Assembly: GCF_002909485.1 (NCBI RefSeq)
Contig: NZ_PPXG01000001.1
Coordinates: 186,001 to 250,000 of the forward strand
Length of the DNA: 64,000 nt
Reading direction: 5' to 3'
Source: Stutzerimonas stutzeri
Lineage (GTDB): Bacteria; Pseudomonadota; Gammaproteobacteria; Pseudomonadales; Pseudomonadaceae
The notes below the pieces were generated by a model. That model saw only the letters and a program-made list of their open reading frames with translations. It did no database searches and had not been told where the DNA came from. Positions 49,237 through 58,968 of this stretch are shown here, piece after piece. Numbering within the stretch: the stretch's first letter is position 1; each line of letters opens with the position of its first letter. A program made the position numbers and the translations under genes.

Positions 49237-50403
49237 ATGAATCTTCACGAGTACCAAGGTAAACAACTGTTCGCTGAATACGGTCTGCCCGTTTCCAAGG
49301 GTTACGCCGTAGACAGCCCGAAAGAAGCTGCGGAAGCCTGCGACAAGATCGGCGGCACCCAATGGGTGGTCAAGGCCCAGGTTCACGCCGGTGGCCGCGG
49401 CAAGGCCGGTGGCGTCAAGCTGGTCCGTAGCAAGGATGAAGCTCGGGCGTTTGCCCAGCAGTGGCTCGACAAGCGTCTGGTTACCTATCAGACCGATGCC
49501 AATGGCCAACCGGTCAGCAAGATCCTCGTCGAGGCTTGTACCGATATCGAAAAGGAGCTCTATTTGGGCGCCGTTGTCGATCGTGCCAGCCGTCGAGTCG
49601 TCTTCATGGCCTCCACCGAAGGTGGCGTGGATATCGAGAAGGTTGCTCACGACACGCCCGAAAAAATCCTCAAGGCCACCATCGATCCGCTGGTCGGCGC
49701 GCAGCCATTCCAAGCGCGTGAACTGGCATTTCAGCTCGGTCTGAAAGGTGATCAGGTCAAGCAGTTCGTCCATATCTTCGTTGGCCTTGCCCAGCTGTTC
49801 CAGGATTACGATCTGGCGCTGTTGGAGGTCAATCCGCTGGTGATCAAGACCGACGGCAACCTGCACTGCCTGGATGCCAAGATCAATATCGACAGCAACG
49901 CGATTTATCGCCAGCCAAAGCTGCGCGATATGGCCGACCCGTCCCAGGACGACCCGCGCGAGGCCCATGCGGCCAAGTGGGAGCTGAACTACGTGGCGCT
50001 CGACGGCAACATCGGCTGCATGGTCAATGGTGCCGGCCTGGCGATGGGCACTATGGATATCGTCAATCTGCACGGCGGCGCACCGGCAAACTTCCTCGAC
50101 GTGGGCGGTGGTGCCACCGAAGAACGGGTGACCGAAGCATTCAAGATCATTCTTTCCGATAGCAACGTTGCAGCTGTTCTGGTGAACATTTTCGGCGGCA
50201 TCGTACGTTGCGACATGATTGCCGAAGGCATCATCGGGGCAGTGCGCGAAGTGGGCGTAAAAGTACCCGTGGTTGTCCGTCTGGAAGGCAACAACGCCGA
50301 TCTGGGCGCCAAGATGCTGAGCGAAAGCGGTCTGAACATCATCGGTGCGAGCAGCCTGACCGATGCGGCCATTCAGGTTGTCAAAGCCGCGGAGGGCAAA
50401 TAA
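49237..50403 (+). CDS. sucC: Succinyl-CoA synthetase beta subunit SucC
   Basis: ADP/GDP-forming succinyl-CoA ligase beta subunit, 388 residues. ATP-grasp domain starting [19 protein letters not shown] with [16 protein letters not shown], metal residues in LLEVNPLV, and the C-terminal CoA-ligase domain with [12 protein letters not shown]. Stop TAA overlaps the sucD ATG by one base. Confidence 0.98.
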   Translation: MNLHEYQGKQLFAEYGLPVSKGYAVDSPKEAAEACDKIGGTQWVVKAQVHAGGRGKAGGVKLVRSKDEARAFAQQWLDKRLVTYQTDANGQPVSKILVEACTDIEKELYLGAVVDRASRRVVFMASTEGGVDIEKVAHDTPEKILKATIDPLVGAQPFQARELAFQLGLKGDQVKQFVHIFVGLAQLFQDYDLALLEVNPLVIKTDGNLHCLDAKINIDSNAIYRQPKLRDMADPSQDDPREAHAAKWELNYVALDGNIGCMVNGAGLAMGTMDIVNLHGGAPANFLDVGGGATEERVTEAFKIILSDSNVAAVLVNIFGGIVRCDMIAEGIIGAVREVGVKVPVVVRLEGNNADLGAKMLSESGLNIIGASSLTDAAIQVVKAAEGK

Positions 50404-51287
50404 TGAGCGTATTGATCAACAAGGACACCAAGGTCATTTGCCAGGGCTTCACCGGCTCGCAGGGTACCTTCCACTCCGAACAGGCCATCGCCTATGGCAC
50501 CAAGATGGTTGGCGGCGTTACGCCAGGCAAGGGTGGCACCATGCACCTCGGCCTGCCGGTGTTCAACACCGTTCGCGAAGCTGTTGAGACCACTGGTGCC
50601 GATGCTTCGGTCATCTATGTACCAGCACCGTTCTGCAAGGACTCCATTCTCGAAGCAGCATTCGGTGGCATCAAGCTGATCGTCTGTATCACCGAAGGCA
50701 TTCCGACGCTGGATATGCTTGAGGTGAAGATCAAGTGCGATGAGCTGGGTGTACGCCTGATCGGGCCTAACTGCCCAGGCGTGATCACCCCTGGCGAGTG
50801 CAAGATTGGCATTCAGCCCGGTCATATCCACCTGCCAGGTAAGGTCGGTATCGTTTCCCGGTCCGGCACTCTGACCTATGAGGCCGTTAAGCAGACCACT
50901 GATGCCGGGTTCGGTCAGTCCACCTGCGTCGGCATCGGCGGCGACCCCATTCCGGGCTCGACCTTCATCGATATCCTCGAGCTGTTCCAGAACGACCCGC
51001 AAACCGAGGCCATCGTCATGATCGGCGAGATTGGCGGCTCGGCGGAAGAGGAGGCTGCTGCCTTCATCAAGGCCAATGTCACCAAGCCCGTGGTTTCCTA
51101 TATCGCGGGCGTTACCGCTCCGGCGGGCAAGCGGATGGGGCACGCGGGCGCGATCATTTCCGGCGGCAAGGGAACAGCGGAGGAGAAATTCGCAGCTCTG
51201 CAGGATGCCGGCGTGAAGACCGTTCGCTCCCTCGCCGATATCGGCAAGGCGTTGGCGGAAGTGACTGGCTGGGAGGCAAAGGCCTAA
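50403..51287 (+). CDS. sucD: Succinyl-CoA synthetase alpha subunit SucD
   Basis: Alpha subunit, 294 residues, carrying the CoA-binding domain ([14 protein letters not shown]) and the phosphorylated active-site His in [14 protein letters not shown]. The start at 50403 overlaps the sucC stop; the longer frame from 50208 reads through sucC and is rejected. Followed by a strong terminator. Confidence 0.98.
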   Translation: MSVLINKDTKVICQGFTGSQGTFHSEQAIAYGTKMVGGVTPGKGGTMHLGLPVFNTVREAVETTGADASVIYVPAPFCKDSILEAAFGGIKLIVCITEGIPTLDMLEVKIKCDELGVRLIGPNCPGVITPGECKIGIQPGHIHLPGKVGIVSRSGTLTYEAVKQTTDAGFGQSTCVGIGGDPIPGSTFIDILELFQNDPQTEAIVMIGEIGGSAEEEAAAFIKANVTKPVVSYIAGVTAPAGKRMGHAGAIISGGKGTAEEKFAALQDAGVKTVRSLADIGKALAEVTGWEAKA

Positions 51288-51305
51288 TCAGCCTGCCTGA
51301 GAGAG

Positions 51306-51327
51306 GCCCGGTAACGCCCGGGCTTTT
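51306..51327 (+). terminator. Rho-independent terminator after sucD
   Basis: gcccgg (51306-51311) pairs with ccgggc (51318-51323), followed by TTTT. It closes the suc operon. Confidence 0.85.
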
Positions 51328-51774
51328 CGGGCGTCCACCTTGTCATGTGGGCGCCTACCTGGTCTTGTTGCAAGACGCCCTCGCAGATCCGGTCAGCCGT
51401 GTCGGTGGGGGCGCTTTGGCGTTACGCCCTTGTAGCGTTAACGAACCGACTTGCAGCATGCGCTCTACATCGTTAGTCGCGTGATAGTTGTCTTGAACAT
51501 CCAGAGTGACACTTTTCGCAGATTAAGCCGACGTTCCAATCGGCTTCATGACTGCATCGTGGCATCATTGCCGCTCATTCATACGTTTGTTCGATCCACA
51601 AGATCGATGACGTGCAACGAAGGATTCGGCCCAACCGGCTGGATAACGTTTCCCCTTATCCCTGAAGGAAACCCGCATCCCATTAGTCAGGCCAATATGA
51701 ACTGCTGACCCGTCGCGCTCGACGTGTGCGTCGCCTTCATCTATGCCGTTTATCCATTTGGTAGTTTTCCCCGC
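51328..51774. other. Leader region of brnQ
   Basis: About 450 bp without a recognised gene. It has a 7-bp hairpin (aagccga 51525-51531 / tcggctt 51540-51546) and two overlapping stems at 51641-51672 that would form an H-type pseudoknot. No clear promoter was found. Confidence 0.5.
51641..51672 (+). promoter_or_regulatory. Possible H-type pseudoknot in the brnQ leader
   Basis: Stem 1 ggataa (51641-51646) / ttatcc (51656-51661); stem 2 gtttcc (51648-51653) / ggaaac (51667-51672). The interlocking order and short loops (1, 2 and 5 nt) fit an H-type pseudoknot. Could be chance; function unknown. Confidence 0.3.
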
Positions 51775-53094
51775 ATGAATCGTTTGAAAGGTTTTGACCT
51801 GCTAGCCCTTGGCTTCATGACGTTTGCGCTGTTCCTGGGCGCCGGCAATATTATTTTTCCACCCAGCGCCGGGATGGCCGCCGGCGAGTTCATCTGGCAT
51901 GCGGCGCTTGGTTTCTTGCTGACGGGTGTGGGCCTGCCTCTGCTGACCGTGGTAGCGCTAGCTCGGGTCGGCGGCGGGATGGATCGCCTCACCGCCCCGC
52001 TTGGCAAAGTTGCAGGCACGGGGTTGGCGGTCGCCGTCTATCTGGCTATTGGCCCGCTATTCGCTACTCCGCGGACGGCTGTTGTTTCGTTCGAAATGGG
52101 CATCGCTCCGTTCAGTGGCAACTCCGGCACGCCATTGTTCATCTACACGCTCGTGTTCTTCGCAGCCATGCTGTTTCTGGTGTTGAATCCGGGCCAACTG
52201 GTCAATCGTATCGGCAAATTCATCACGCCGGTGTTGCTGGCTGCGCTGTTGGTGCTTGGCGGTGCGGCGATCTTCGCGCCAGCAGGCGAGTTAGGCGTCG
52301 CCACCGAAGGCTATCGCGCTTCTCCCTTGATCAAGGGTTTTCTCGAAGGCTATCTGACTATGGATACCCTCGGTGCGCTGGTCTTCGGGATCGTGATTGC
52401 CACCGCCATCCGTGACCGAGGCGTGACCGAGCCGGCACTGGTGACCCGCTACTCGATGATCGCCGGGGTGATCGCCGCCATCGGGCTATCGCTGGTTTAC
52501 CTGGCTTTGTTCTACCTCGGTGCTACCAGTCAGGGAATCGCTGCAGGTGCCGAGAACGGCGTGCAGATTCTGACGACCTATGTGCAGCACACCTTCGGCA
52601 CACCGGGCAGTCTGCTGCTGGCAGTGGTCATCACGCTGGCCTGCTTGACGACCGCGGTAGGTCTGACGACAGCCTGTGGCGAGTTCTTCAGCGGGCTGCT
52701 GCCGGTTTCGTATCGCACGGTCGTGATCGTTTTTGCGCTGTTCAGCCTGTTGGTCGCCAATCAGGGCCTTACTCAGTTGATCAGCGTGTCGGTGCCGGTG
52801 TTGGTTGGTTTGTACCCGCTGGCAATCGTATTGGTTGCGCTGAGCTTGCTGGATCGCTTCTGGGTATCGCCGTCGCGGGTGTTCATGCCGGTGATGGCGG
52901 TTACGCTGATCTTCGGCATCGTCGATGGCCTTGCTGCCGCGGGCTTCAGTGATTGGGTTCCTACATTGTTCGCGCAATTGCCGTTGGCGGATCAGAGTAT
53001 GGGCTGGCTGGTCCCCGTTCTGGTGATGCTGGTCCTGGCCGTCGCCACGGATCGCCTGCTAGGTCGCGCCGAGCATATGCAGCGGCAGGCTTGA
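51775..53094 (+). CDS. brnQ: Branched-chain amino acid transporter BrnQ
   Basis: Na+-coupled uptake of Leu, Ile and Val (LIVCS family), 12 predicted helices, 439 residues from the chosen ATG. The start region LKGFDLLALGFMTFALFLGAG is a family hallmark, as is NIIFPPSAG. ATG 51775 matches the usual N-terminus, though its ribosome site is poor; the GTG at 51724 would add 17 residues without family similarity. Confidence 0.93.
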   Translation: MNRLKGFDLLALGFMTFALFLGAGNIIFPPSAGMAAGEFIWHAALGFLLTGVGLPLLTVVALARVGGGMDRLTAPLGKVAGTGLAVAVYLAIGPLFATPRTAVVSFEMGIAPFSGNSGTPLFIYTLVFFAAMLFLVLNPGQLVNRIGKFITPVLLAALLVLGGAAIFAPAGELGVATEGYRASPLIKGFLEGYLTMDTLGALVFGIVIATAIRDRGVTEPALVTRYSMIAGVIAAIGLSLVYLALFYLGATSQGIAAGAENGVQILTTYVQHTFGTPGSLLLAVVITLACLTTAVGLTTACGEFFSGLLPVSYRTVVIVFALFSLLVANQGLTQLISVSVPVLVGLYPLAIVLVALSLLDRFWVSPSRVFMPVMAVTLIFGIVDGLAAAGFSDWVPTLFAQLPLADQSMGWLVPVLVMLVLAVATDRLLGRAEHMQRQA

Positions 53095-53212
53095 GGTAAC
53101 CATTGCGCTGCGTCGAGGTCGATGATTGATCTTCGGCGCAGCGCTATTGTCGTGCGACAGTCATGGCAGCACGGCGCTGGCTATAATCTCGCGAGTTTTC
53201 CGAGGGCGTGCC

Positions 53213-53938
53213 ATGACGTTATCCGACCCAACCTTGCCGCATTTGATCGCCGTATTCTGGTTCGTTGTCTGCTGGGCGGGCTACACCCGCTATGCCAGTT
53301 GGCGTGGGCGTGACACTGCCTGTCTGGCGAGTGTGCTGCACCTGTATCGCCAGGATTGGATGCAGCGCTTGCTGATGCGTGACAACCGCATTGCCGATGC
53401 CAATGTGATCGGTAATCTGGAGCGCAATGCATCGTTCTTTGCATCCAGTACGCTGATCATTCTTGCAGGCATCCTGACTGCACTCGGCGCATCGGAACGG
53501 GCCGTTTCGCTTCTTGCCGACCTGCCGTTCGCGCAACCGGTCAGTCGCGGCCTTTCCGAAGTCAAACTGCTGTGTCTGGCTGTCGTCTTCGTATATGCCT
53601 TTTTCACGTTCAGTTGGTGCATGCGCCAATACAACTTTGCGGCAGTATTGGTTGCCTCGGCGCCAATGGTAGGGGAGCGCAACGTCAGCGATCAGGAGCG
53701 CAGGGCCTTCGCTGAGCGCGCCGCGCAGGTAATCTCAATGGCGGCCAACCAGTTCAACTTCGGCCTGCGTGCCTATTATTTCGGGATGGCAACGCTGTCG
53801 TGGTTCGTGCACCCCTGGTTCTTCATGCTTGTCACCACCGGCGTTGTGCTGATTCTCTACCGTCGTGAATTTCACTCGGACGTGCTCGAGGTGATGGTAT
53901 TCACGCCAACTTCACCGGTCGAAGCGCCCAAGGAATAG
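53213..53938 (+). CDS. DUF599 family membrane protein
   Basis: 241 residues, four or so membrane segments, typical DUF599 arrangement: WAGYTRYASWRG near the N-terminus, the DxNVIGNLERNASFFASSTL segment and the FSWCMRQYNF element. Function unknown. Start at ATG 53213 with GAGGG 7 nt upstream; the upstream in-frame ATG at 53126 is unsupported. Confidence 0.87.
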   Translation: MTLSDPTLPHLIAVFWFVVCWAGYTRYASWRGRDTACLASVLHLYRQDWMQRLLMRDNRIADANVIGNLERNASFFASSTLIILAGILTALGASERAVSLLADLPFAQPVSRGLSEVKLLCLAVVFVYAFFTFSWCMRQYNFAAVLVASAPMVGERNVSDQERRAFAERAAQVISMAANQFNFGLRAYYFGMATLSWFVHPWFFMLVTTGVVLILYRREFHSDVLEVMVFTPTSPVEAPKE

Positions 53939-53997
53939 GGGCCGTGCATGGCAAAGCGGTATCATGCTCGGCTTGATTCATTCCACCGAGAATTCGA

Positions 53998-54450
53998 ATG
54001 AGTGATAGCCAGATACTCGAGCGTACTCAACGCTTCCTGTCTTTCCTGCGGCATTGCCAGGTGCTCGGTTTGAGTGTGGAGCATGCTGACAGCCGGGGCC
54101 TTACATTGCGCCTGCCATATAGTGAGAAAATAGTTGGCAACCCGGAAACGGGCGGCGTGCACGGTGGCGCGATCACCACGCTCATGGACACCACGTGCGG
54201 AATTTCCACGGCCTGCGCCTTGCCGGAACTGGAGGTTTGTCCGACGCTCGACCTACGTATCGACTACATGCATCCAGCCGAGGCGGGGCACGATATCTTC
54301 GGTTTCGCCGAGTGCTACCGCGTCACGCCAACGGTGATCTTCACCCGCGGCGTTGCCTATCAGCGCGACATCAATGAACCCATTGCCCATGTAGTGGGCA
54401 CGTTCATGCGCATGGGCAAGAGTGGGTCTCGCAAGGAGGGCGGGGTATGA
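53998..54450 (+). CDS. PaaI-type hotdog thioesterase
   Basis: 150-residue acyl-CoA thioesterase-like protein (4HBT): GGVHGGAITTLMDTTCG is the active-site helix region with the catalytic Asp, then LRIDYMHPAEAG. Substrate unknown. Its stop overlaps the next ATG (ATGA), and the next gene encodes a second member, suggesting a heterodimeric or paired enzyme. Confidence 0.88.
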   Translation: MSDSQILERTQRFLSFLRHCQVLGLSVEHADSRGLTLRLPYSEKIVGNPETGGVHGGAITTLMDTTCGISTACALPELEVCPTLDLRIDYMHPAEAGHDIFGFAECYRVTPTVIFTRGVAYQRDINEPIAHVVGTFMRMGKSGSRKEGGV

Positions 54451-54890
54451 ACGATCTGAACCTCAACGAGTTGGTGCAGCAGGCCCATGCCAGCAACGAT
54501 TACGACTCGCTGATCAAGTTGGTGCCATATGCCAAGTTGATTGGCATTGAATGCCTTCGCCTCGGTGACGAGATGGTCTTTCGTCTGCCACAGAACGAGG
54601 ACAACATTGGCAACCCGCTGCCTGCCATCCACGGCGGTGTGATTGCAGGCTTCATGGAGCACGCAGCCCTGCTGCACCTGCTGATGTTCATGGGAGCGCC
54701 ACATTTACCCAAAATCATCGACTTCTCGATAGATTATCTACGCGCCGGTCACTATCGTGACACCTTTGCCGCCTGTCAGGTCTGGCGCCAGGGCCGTCGG
54801 GTCGCCAATGTGGCGATCACCGCCTGGCAGACACATCAGGCCGAGCCCATCGCTACTGCCCGCTGCCATTTCAAGATCGACGAGCCCTGA
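54447..54890 (+). CDS. Second hotdog thioesterase-like protein
   Basis: 147 residues; IHGGVIAGFMEHAALLHLL corresponds to the active helix but has Glu in place of the Asp of the first protein, and SIDYLRAGHYRDTF is the following strand. Translationally coupled to the first thioesterase by ATGA overlap. Substrate unknown. Confidence 0.85.
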   Translation: MNDLNLNELVQQAHASNDYDSLIKLVPYAKLIGIECLRLGDEMVFRLPQNEDNIGNPLPAIHGGVIAGFMEHAALLHLLMFMGAPHLPKIIDFSIDYLRAGHYRDTFAACQVWRQGRRVANVAITAWQTHQAEPIATARCHFKIDEP

Positions 54891-54960
54891 TGCATTCGTC
54901 CTGGGCGGCGGCGTAGCGGTGCACGCCGGCGGCCCTGTGCGATAGCGTTAAGGAACTCGA

Positions 54961-56205
54961 ATGGAAGCACTGTTGATCCTCGGCGGCCTACTGTTGATCG
55001 TTGCCGGTTTCATCTGGCTGATCAGTCAGGCATTTTCCACTAGTTTGCTGTGGGGGCTGGGCAGCTTGCTGCCGCCGTTGACACTGGCGTTCGTATTCAG
55101 CCATTGGCGTGTGGCACGCAAGGCACTGATTCTCTCCTGTCTGGGTGTCATTCCGCTTATTGTGGGACTGTCTTTGCTGGCCAGCCGCGACGCAGAGCGG
55201 CTGGAGGCGATCTTTAGCCTGGGTTGGCTGCCAACCCAGGTGCAACCTGAGCTTGCCATGGGCGTTCGCGGAAAGCTGAACGGCCGCAAGTTTGCCCCGC
55301 AACAAGGTGAATTGATCAACGGCGTGCTCACGCTACGTGAGGGGCAGGGTTTTTTTGCCCGTCAGGAAGTGACTATCCGCCTGCACAAGCTTTCGGAGGG
55401 CGCACTGCGTGTCGATGTGCTTCCCGATGATGCCGCCGGGGCCTTGCCAGAGGTTGAAATCGCCTGGTTGAGCCACGACCAGGAGTTGCCCGAAACGCGT
55501 CGTCTGGATCGCGGTTACACGCTGCATCTCGACCTGCAGCCAGTTGCGCCGAACAAGCTGCGAGGCAATTTCCATCTTGTCCTGCCACCCCACTATGAGA
55601 CTAGCCTCACGGGTGTCATTGAGCTTTTCACTGACCGCTTACGTTATCTCGACGGCCATGTTGATCGTCGATACGACTCACGGGACACCGTGGCTTTCGT
55701 GATCGAGGATTACTTACAGCGAAGACATGCCAGTCGTGATGTTACATTGCAATCGATTTCCCCCGTGACACTCCCTGCCGATGAGCTAGAGTTAGAGGTC
55801 GAAGCTCAGGTGAAGGGCAAGCTACAGGCCTTTGAGGTGCGTCTCGACAAGAACGAGCAGGGCTGGCATGTCAGGGGTGATGAGTACCCGTCCCTGGCGG
55901 TGCCGGATGTGGAGGCGACTGCCCCGGGGCGGGCTCTGGAAGCTGTCGCTGCAAAAAAAGTGCCGCAGAGTACGTCGGATCGCCGTTTACGCTTCTCCAT
56001 GGAACAGGTTCTGCGCACGCCCGACCGCTATCAACATTTGTTGATGCGCGCCCATACCGAGCGCGGTGGCGTCGCTGAAGGGCGGTTCGCGGGCCTCGAT
56101 AGCGAAGGCAATTTGATCATCAGGCGGATCATCCGCGGGCCTGGCGAAGCTACCTACAATTTGTCCCCTGGCGAGATCGTGCTGCTCGAGCTTATCGAGC
56201 CTTGA
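54961..56205 (+). CDS. Uncharacterised membrane-anchored protein upstream of htpG
   Basis: 414 residues with three hydrophobic segments in the first ~75 residues (about 3-22, 27-47, 55-74), then a soluble, beta-rich remainder without a recognised domain (RFSMEQVLRTPDRYQHLLMR and RRIIRGPGEATYNLSPGE near the end). A protein of this type precedes htpG in P. aeruginosa too, so the pair is conserved in Pseudomonas. I do not recognise a function and do not support a transporter label. Confidence 0.8.
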   Translation: MEALLILGGLLLIVAGFIWLISQAFSTSLLWGLGSLLPPLTLAFVFSHWRVARKALILSCLGVIPLIVGLSLLASRDAERLEAIFSLGWLPTQVQPELAMGVRGKLNGRKFAPQQGELINGVLTLREGQGFFARQEVTIRLHKLSEGALRVDVLPDDAAGALPEVEIAWLSHDQELPETRRLDRGYTLHLDLQPVAPNKLRGNFHLVLPPHYETSLTGVIELFTDRLRYLDGHVDRRYDSRDTVAFVIEDYLQRRHASRDVTLQSISPVTLPADELELEVEAQVKGKLQAFEVRLDKNEQGWHVRGDEYPSLAVPDVEATAPGRALEAVAAKKVPQSTSDRRLRFSMEQVLRTPDRYQHLLMRAHTERGGVAEGRFAGLDSEGNLIIRRIIRGPGEATYNLSPGEIVLLELIEP

Positions 56206-56241
56206 ACTGTGCCGGCCGATGCAGTGCTGGCGTCGGCCGCC

Positions 56242-56269
56242 CTTGAAATCCATCGTCGTGCCCCCATCT
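56242..56269 (+). promoter_or_regulatory. Sigma-32 heat-shock promoter of htpG
   Basis: CTTGAAA (56242-56248), 13-nt spacer, CCCCATCT (56262-56269): an exact match to the RpoH consensus CTTGAAA-N11-16-CCCCATnT, located about 60 bp before the htpG ATG. Confidence 0.92.
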
Positions 56270-56326
56270 GCCAGACATCGCCGCAGCCGCGGTCCGTGCC
56301 ATTACGAGATGTGGAGTTTGTAGACG

Positions 56327-58231
56327 ATGAGTGTGGAGACTCAAAAAGAAACCCTGGGCTTCCAGACCGAAGTGAAGCAGCTGCTTCATCTGATGATCCA
56401 TTCCCTGTATTCCAACAAGGAAATCTTCCTGCGGGAGCTGATTTCCAATGCCTCGGATGCTGCCGATAAGCTGCGTTTCGAAGCGCTGGCCAATCCAGAA
56501 CTGCTCGAAGGTAGCGCCGATCTGAAGATTCGCCTTAGCTTCGACAAGGACGCCAAGACCGTTACGCTCGAAGATAACGGTATAGGCATGAATCGCGACG
56601 ACGTAATCGCGCATCTGGGGACCATCGCCAAATCCGGCACCGCTGACTTCCTGAAGAATCTTTCCGGCGACCAGAAAAAGGATTCGCACCTTATCGGGCA
56701 GTTCGGTGTGGGCTTCTATTCCGCTTTCATCGTCGCCGACAAGGTCGATGTATACAGCCGTCGCGCCGGCACACCAGCCAGCGAGGGGGTGCACTGGTCG
56801 TCGAAGGGTGAGGGTGAATTCGAAGTCGCCACCATCGAAAAAGCCGAACGCGGTACCCGTATCGTTCTGCATCTGAAGAGTGAGGAGCAGGAATTCGCCG
56901 ACGGCTGGCGTCTGCGTAACATCGTCAAGAAGTACTCTGATCACATTGCGCTGCCAATTGAACTGCCAAAAGAGTCGCACGGTGAGGAAGCGGACAAGCC
57001 GGCCGAGCAGGAATGGGAAACGGTCAACCGTGCCAGCGCCTTGTGGACTCGTCCGCGTACCGAGGTGAAGGACGAGGAATACCAGGAGTTCTACAAACAC
57101 GTCGCCCACGACTTCGATAATCCCCTGTCCTGGAGCCACAACAAGGTCGAAGGCAAGCTCGAATATACGTCCTTGCTCTACGTACCAGGCCGCGCGCCGT
57201 TCGACCTGTACCACCGTGAAGCCCCGAAGGGGCTCAAGCTCTATGTGCAGCGCGTATTCATCATGGATCAGGCCGACGAATTCCTGCCGCTTTACCTACG
57301 CTTTATCAAGGGTGTGGTGGATTCCAACGACCTGTCGCTCAACGTATCCCGTGAGATCCTGCAGAAAGATCCGGTCATCGATTCGATGAAGTCGGCGCTT
57401 ACCAAGCGTGTGCTGGACATGCTTGAGAAGCTGGCCAAGGACAAGCCAGAGGACTACAAGAAGTTCTGGTCGCAGTTCGGACAGGTGCTCAAAGAAGGCC
57501 CGGCGGAAGATTTCGCCAACAAGGAGAAGATTGCCGGCCTGTTGCGTTTCGCCTCCACCAGCGATGCGTCTGGCGAGCAATCGGTCTCGCTGACCGACTA
57601 CCTGTCGCGCATGAAGGAAGGGCAGGACAAGGTTTACTACCTCACTGGCGAGAGCTACGCGCAAGTCAAGAACAGTCCGCATCTGGAAGTGTTCCGCAAG
57701 AAGGGCATCGAGGTGCTGCTCCTCACCGATCGCATCGACGAGTGGCTGATGAGCTACCTCACCGAGTTCGATGGAAAGCAGCTTGCCGACGTCGCCCGTG
57801 GCGATCTGGATCTGGGCAAGTTGGACTCCGAAGAGGACAAGAAGGCTCAGGAGGAGGTCGCCAAGGCCAAGGAAGGGCTGGTGGAGCGTCTGAAGGGGGC
57901 GCTGGGTGACGAGGTTGCCGAGGTTAGGGTGTCGCATCGCCTGACTGACTCGCCGGCGATCCTGGCGATCGGTGAGCAGGATCTTGGCCTGCAGATGCGG
58001 CAGATTCTCGAGGCGAGCGGGCAAAAGGTGCCTGAGTCCAAGCCGATCTTCGAAATCAACCCGCAGCACCCGTTGATTGAGAAGCTGGACGCCGAGCCGG
58101 ACGAAGATCGCTTCGCGGATCTCTCGCACATTCTGTTCGACCAGGCCGCACTCGCGGCGGGTGATAGCCTGAAGGATCCGGCAGCTTATGTTCAGCGTCT
58201 GAACAAGCTATTGGTCGAACTATCGGCCTGA
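56327..58231 (+). CDS. htpG: Chaperone HtpG (Hsp90)
   Basis: ATP-dependent Hsp90 chaperone, 634 residues. N-terminal GHKL ATPase with [24 protein letters not shown], and the [16 protein letters not shown] lid region; middle domain Arg near NVSREILQ; C-terminal dimerisation domain with [11 protein letters not shown] consensus sigma-32 promoter directly upstream explains heat induction. Followed by a bidirectional terminator shared with the convergent OsmC gene. Confidence 0.98.
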   Translation: MSVETQKETLGFQTEVKQLLHLMIHSLYSNKEIFLRELISNASDAADKLRFEALANPELLEGSADLKIRLSFDKDAKTVTLEDNGIGMNRDDVIAHLGTIAKSGTADFLKNLSGDQKKDSHLIGQFGVGFYSAFIVADKVDVYSRRAGTPASEGVHWSSKGEGEFEVATIEKAERGTRIVLHLKSEEQEFADGWRLRNIVKKYSDHIALPIELPKESHGEEADKPAEQEWETVNRASALWTRPRTEVKDEEYQEFYKHVAHDFDNPLSWSHNKVEGKLEYTSLLYVPGRAPFDLYHREAPKGLKLYVQRVFIMDQADEFLPLYLRFIKGVVDSNDLSLNVSREILQKDPVIDSMKSALTKRVLDMLEKLAKDKPEDYKKFWSQFGQVLKEGPAEDFANKEKIAGLLRFASTSDASGEQSVSLTDYLSRMKEGQDKVYYLTGESYAQVKNSPHLEVFRKKGIEVLLLTDRIDEWLMSYLTEFDGKQLADVARGDLDLGKLDSEEDKKAQEEVAKAKEGLVERLKGALGDEVAEVRVSHRLTDSPAILAIGEQDLGLQMRQILEASGQKVPESKPIFEINPQHPLIEKLDAEPDEDRFADLSHILFDQAALAAGDSLKDPAAYVQRLNKLLVELSA

Positions 58232-58249
58232 ACCGTAGCTGCGACACAC

Positions 58250-58278
58250 AAAACGGCCCGTCACTGACGGGCCGTTTT
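58250..58278. terminator. Bidirectional terminator between htpG and OsmC gene
   Basis: Near-perfect palindrome aaaacggcccgtca / tgacgggccgtttt (58250-58263 and 58265-58278), with T runs on both strands. Confidence 0.9.
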
Positions 58279-58292
58279 CGTTTCAGCATGCT

Positions 58293-58727
58293 TCAGAGCA
58301 GTATGCTGACCAGGGTGGTGCCATGGGTGAGATTGTCTGCCACCGGGCAGCGCTGCTCGATTTGCTCCAGCAAAGCCTGCTTGCCGGCCCGGTCCAGGTC
58401 GGCGTCGATGTCCACCTTTATGCGCAACTCCTGAAAACCCGGCCGTACAGCCGGATCTCGGCCGAGAAGACCTGCCGGATCATAATCCGCTTCAATCTCG
58501 AAACGCATGCCACGAAGTTCGATCTTCTGCTGATGGGCAATGAAGCGGCCGATGGTGCCAAAGCAGCCGGCCACGGCTGCCAAGATGGCTTCCAGGGGGG
58601 TGGGGCCAAGATCCTGGCCTGCTGCACTCTTTGGTTGATCCATGACCAGGCGATGATTACCGCACTCGACTTCGATGGTCATCCCCGCAGTCATGTGCCC
58701 CTGTGCGCTGATAGTTTTCATTGCCAT
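58293..58727 (-). CDS. OsmC/Ohr family protein
   Basis: 144 residues. The OsmC fold is indicated by PTPLEAILAAVAGC with the first reactive Cys and EQRCPVADNL with the second, as in thiol-dependent organic-hydroperoxide reductases. Substrate not defined; could be a peroxidase or a general OsmC-like protein. GGAAA 7 nt before the ATG on the minus strand. Convergent with htpG. Confidence 0.87.
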   Translation of the reverse strand: MAMKTISAQGHMTAGMTIEVECGNHRLVMDQPKSAAGQDLGPTPLEAILAAVAGCFGTIGRFIAHQQKIELRGMRFEIEADYDPAGLLGRDPAVRPGFQELRIKVDIDADLDRAGKQALLEQIEQRCPVADNLTHGTTLVSILL

Positions 58728-58968
58728 GTAGAGGTTTCCTTTGCTGAGCCTGAACTTTCCGGACAGGGCCGGAACGCGCCGTTGTGTGGTCGTGCTGGAC
58801 GGATACTAGTGTTCCACCCGAAAACAGGCTTTGACTCTAATCAATATACGGTGGGGGGTATATGGGCGCGGCTGGTTGACGGCGGCATTCCAGTTTCCCC
58901 ATATGGCCAAAAGATGAACGGTCGTGCTTGGTGGGGGTCTACTTCGCTGGCTGTCAGGAGGACCTGCT

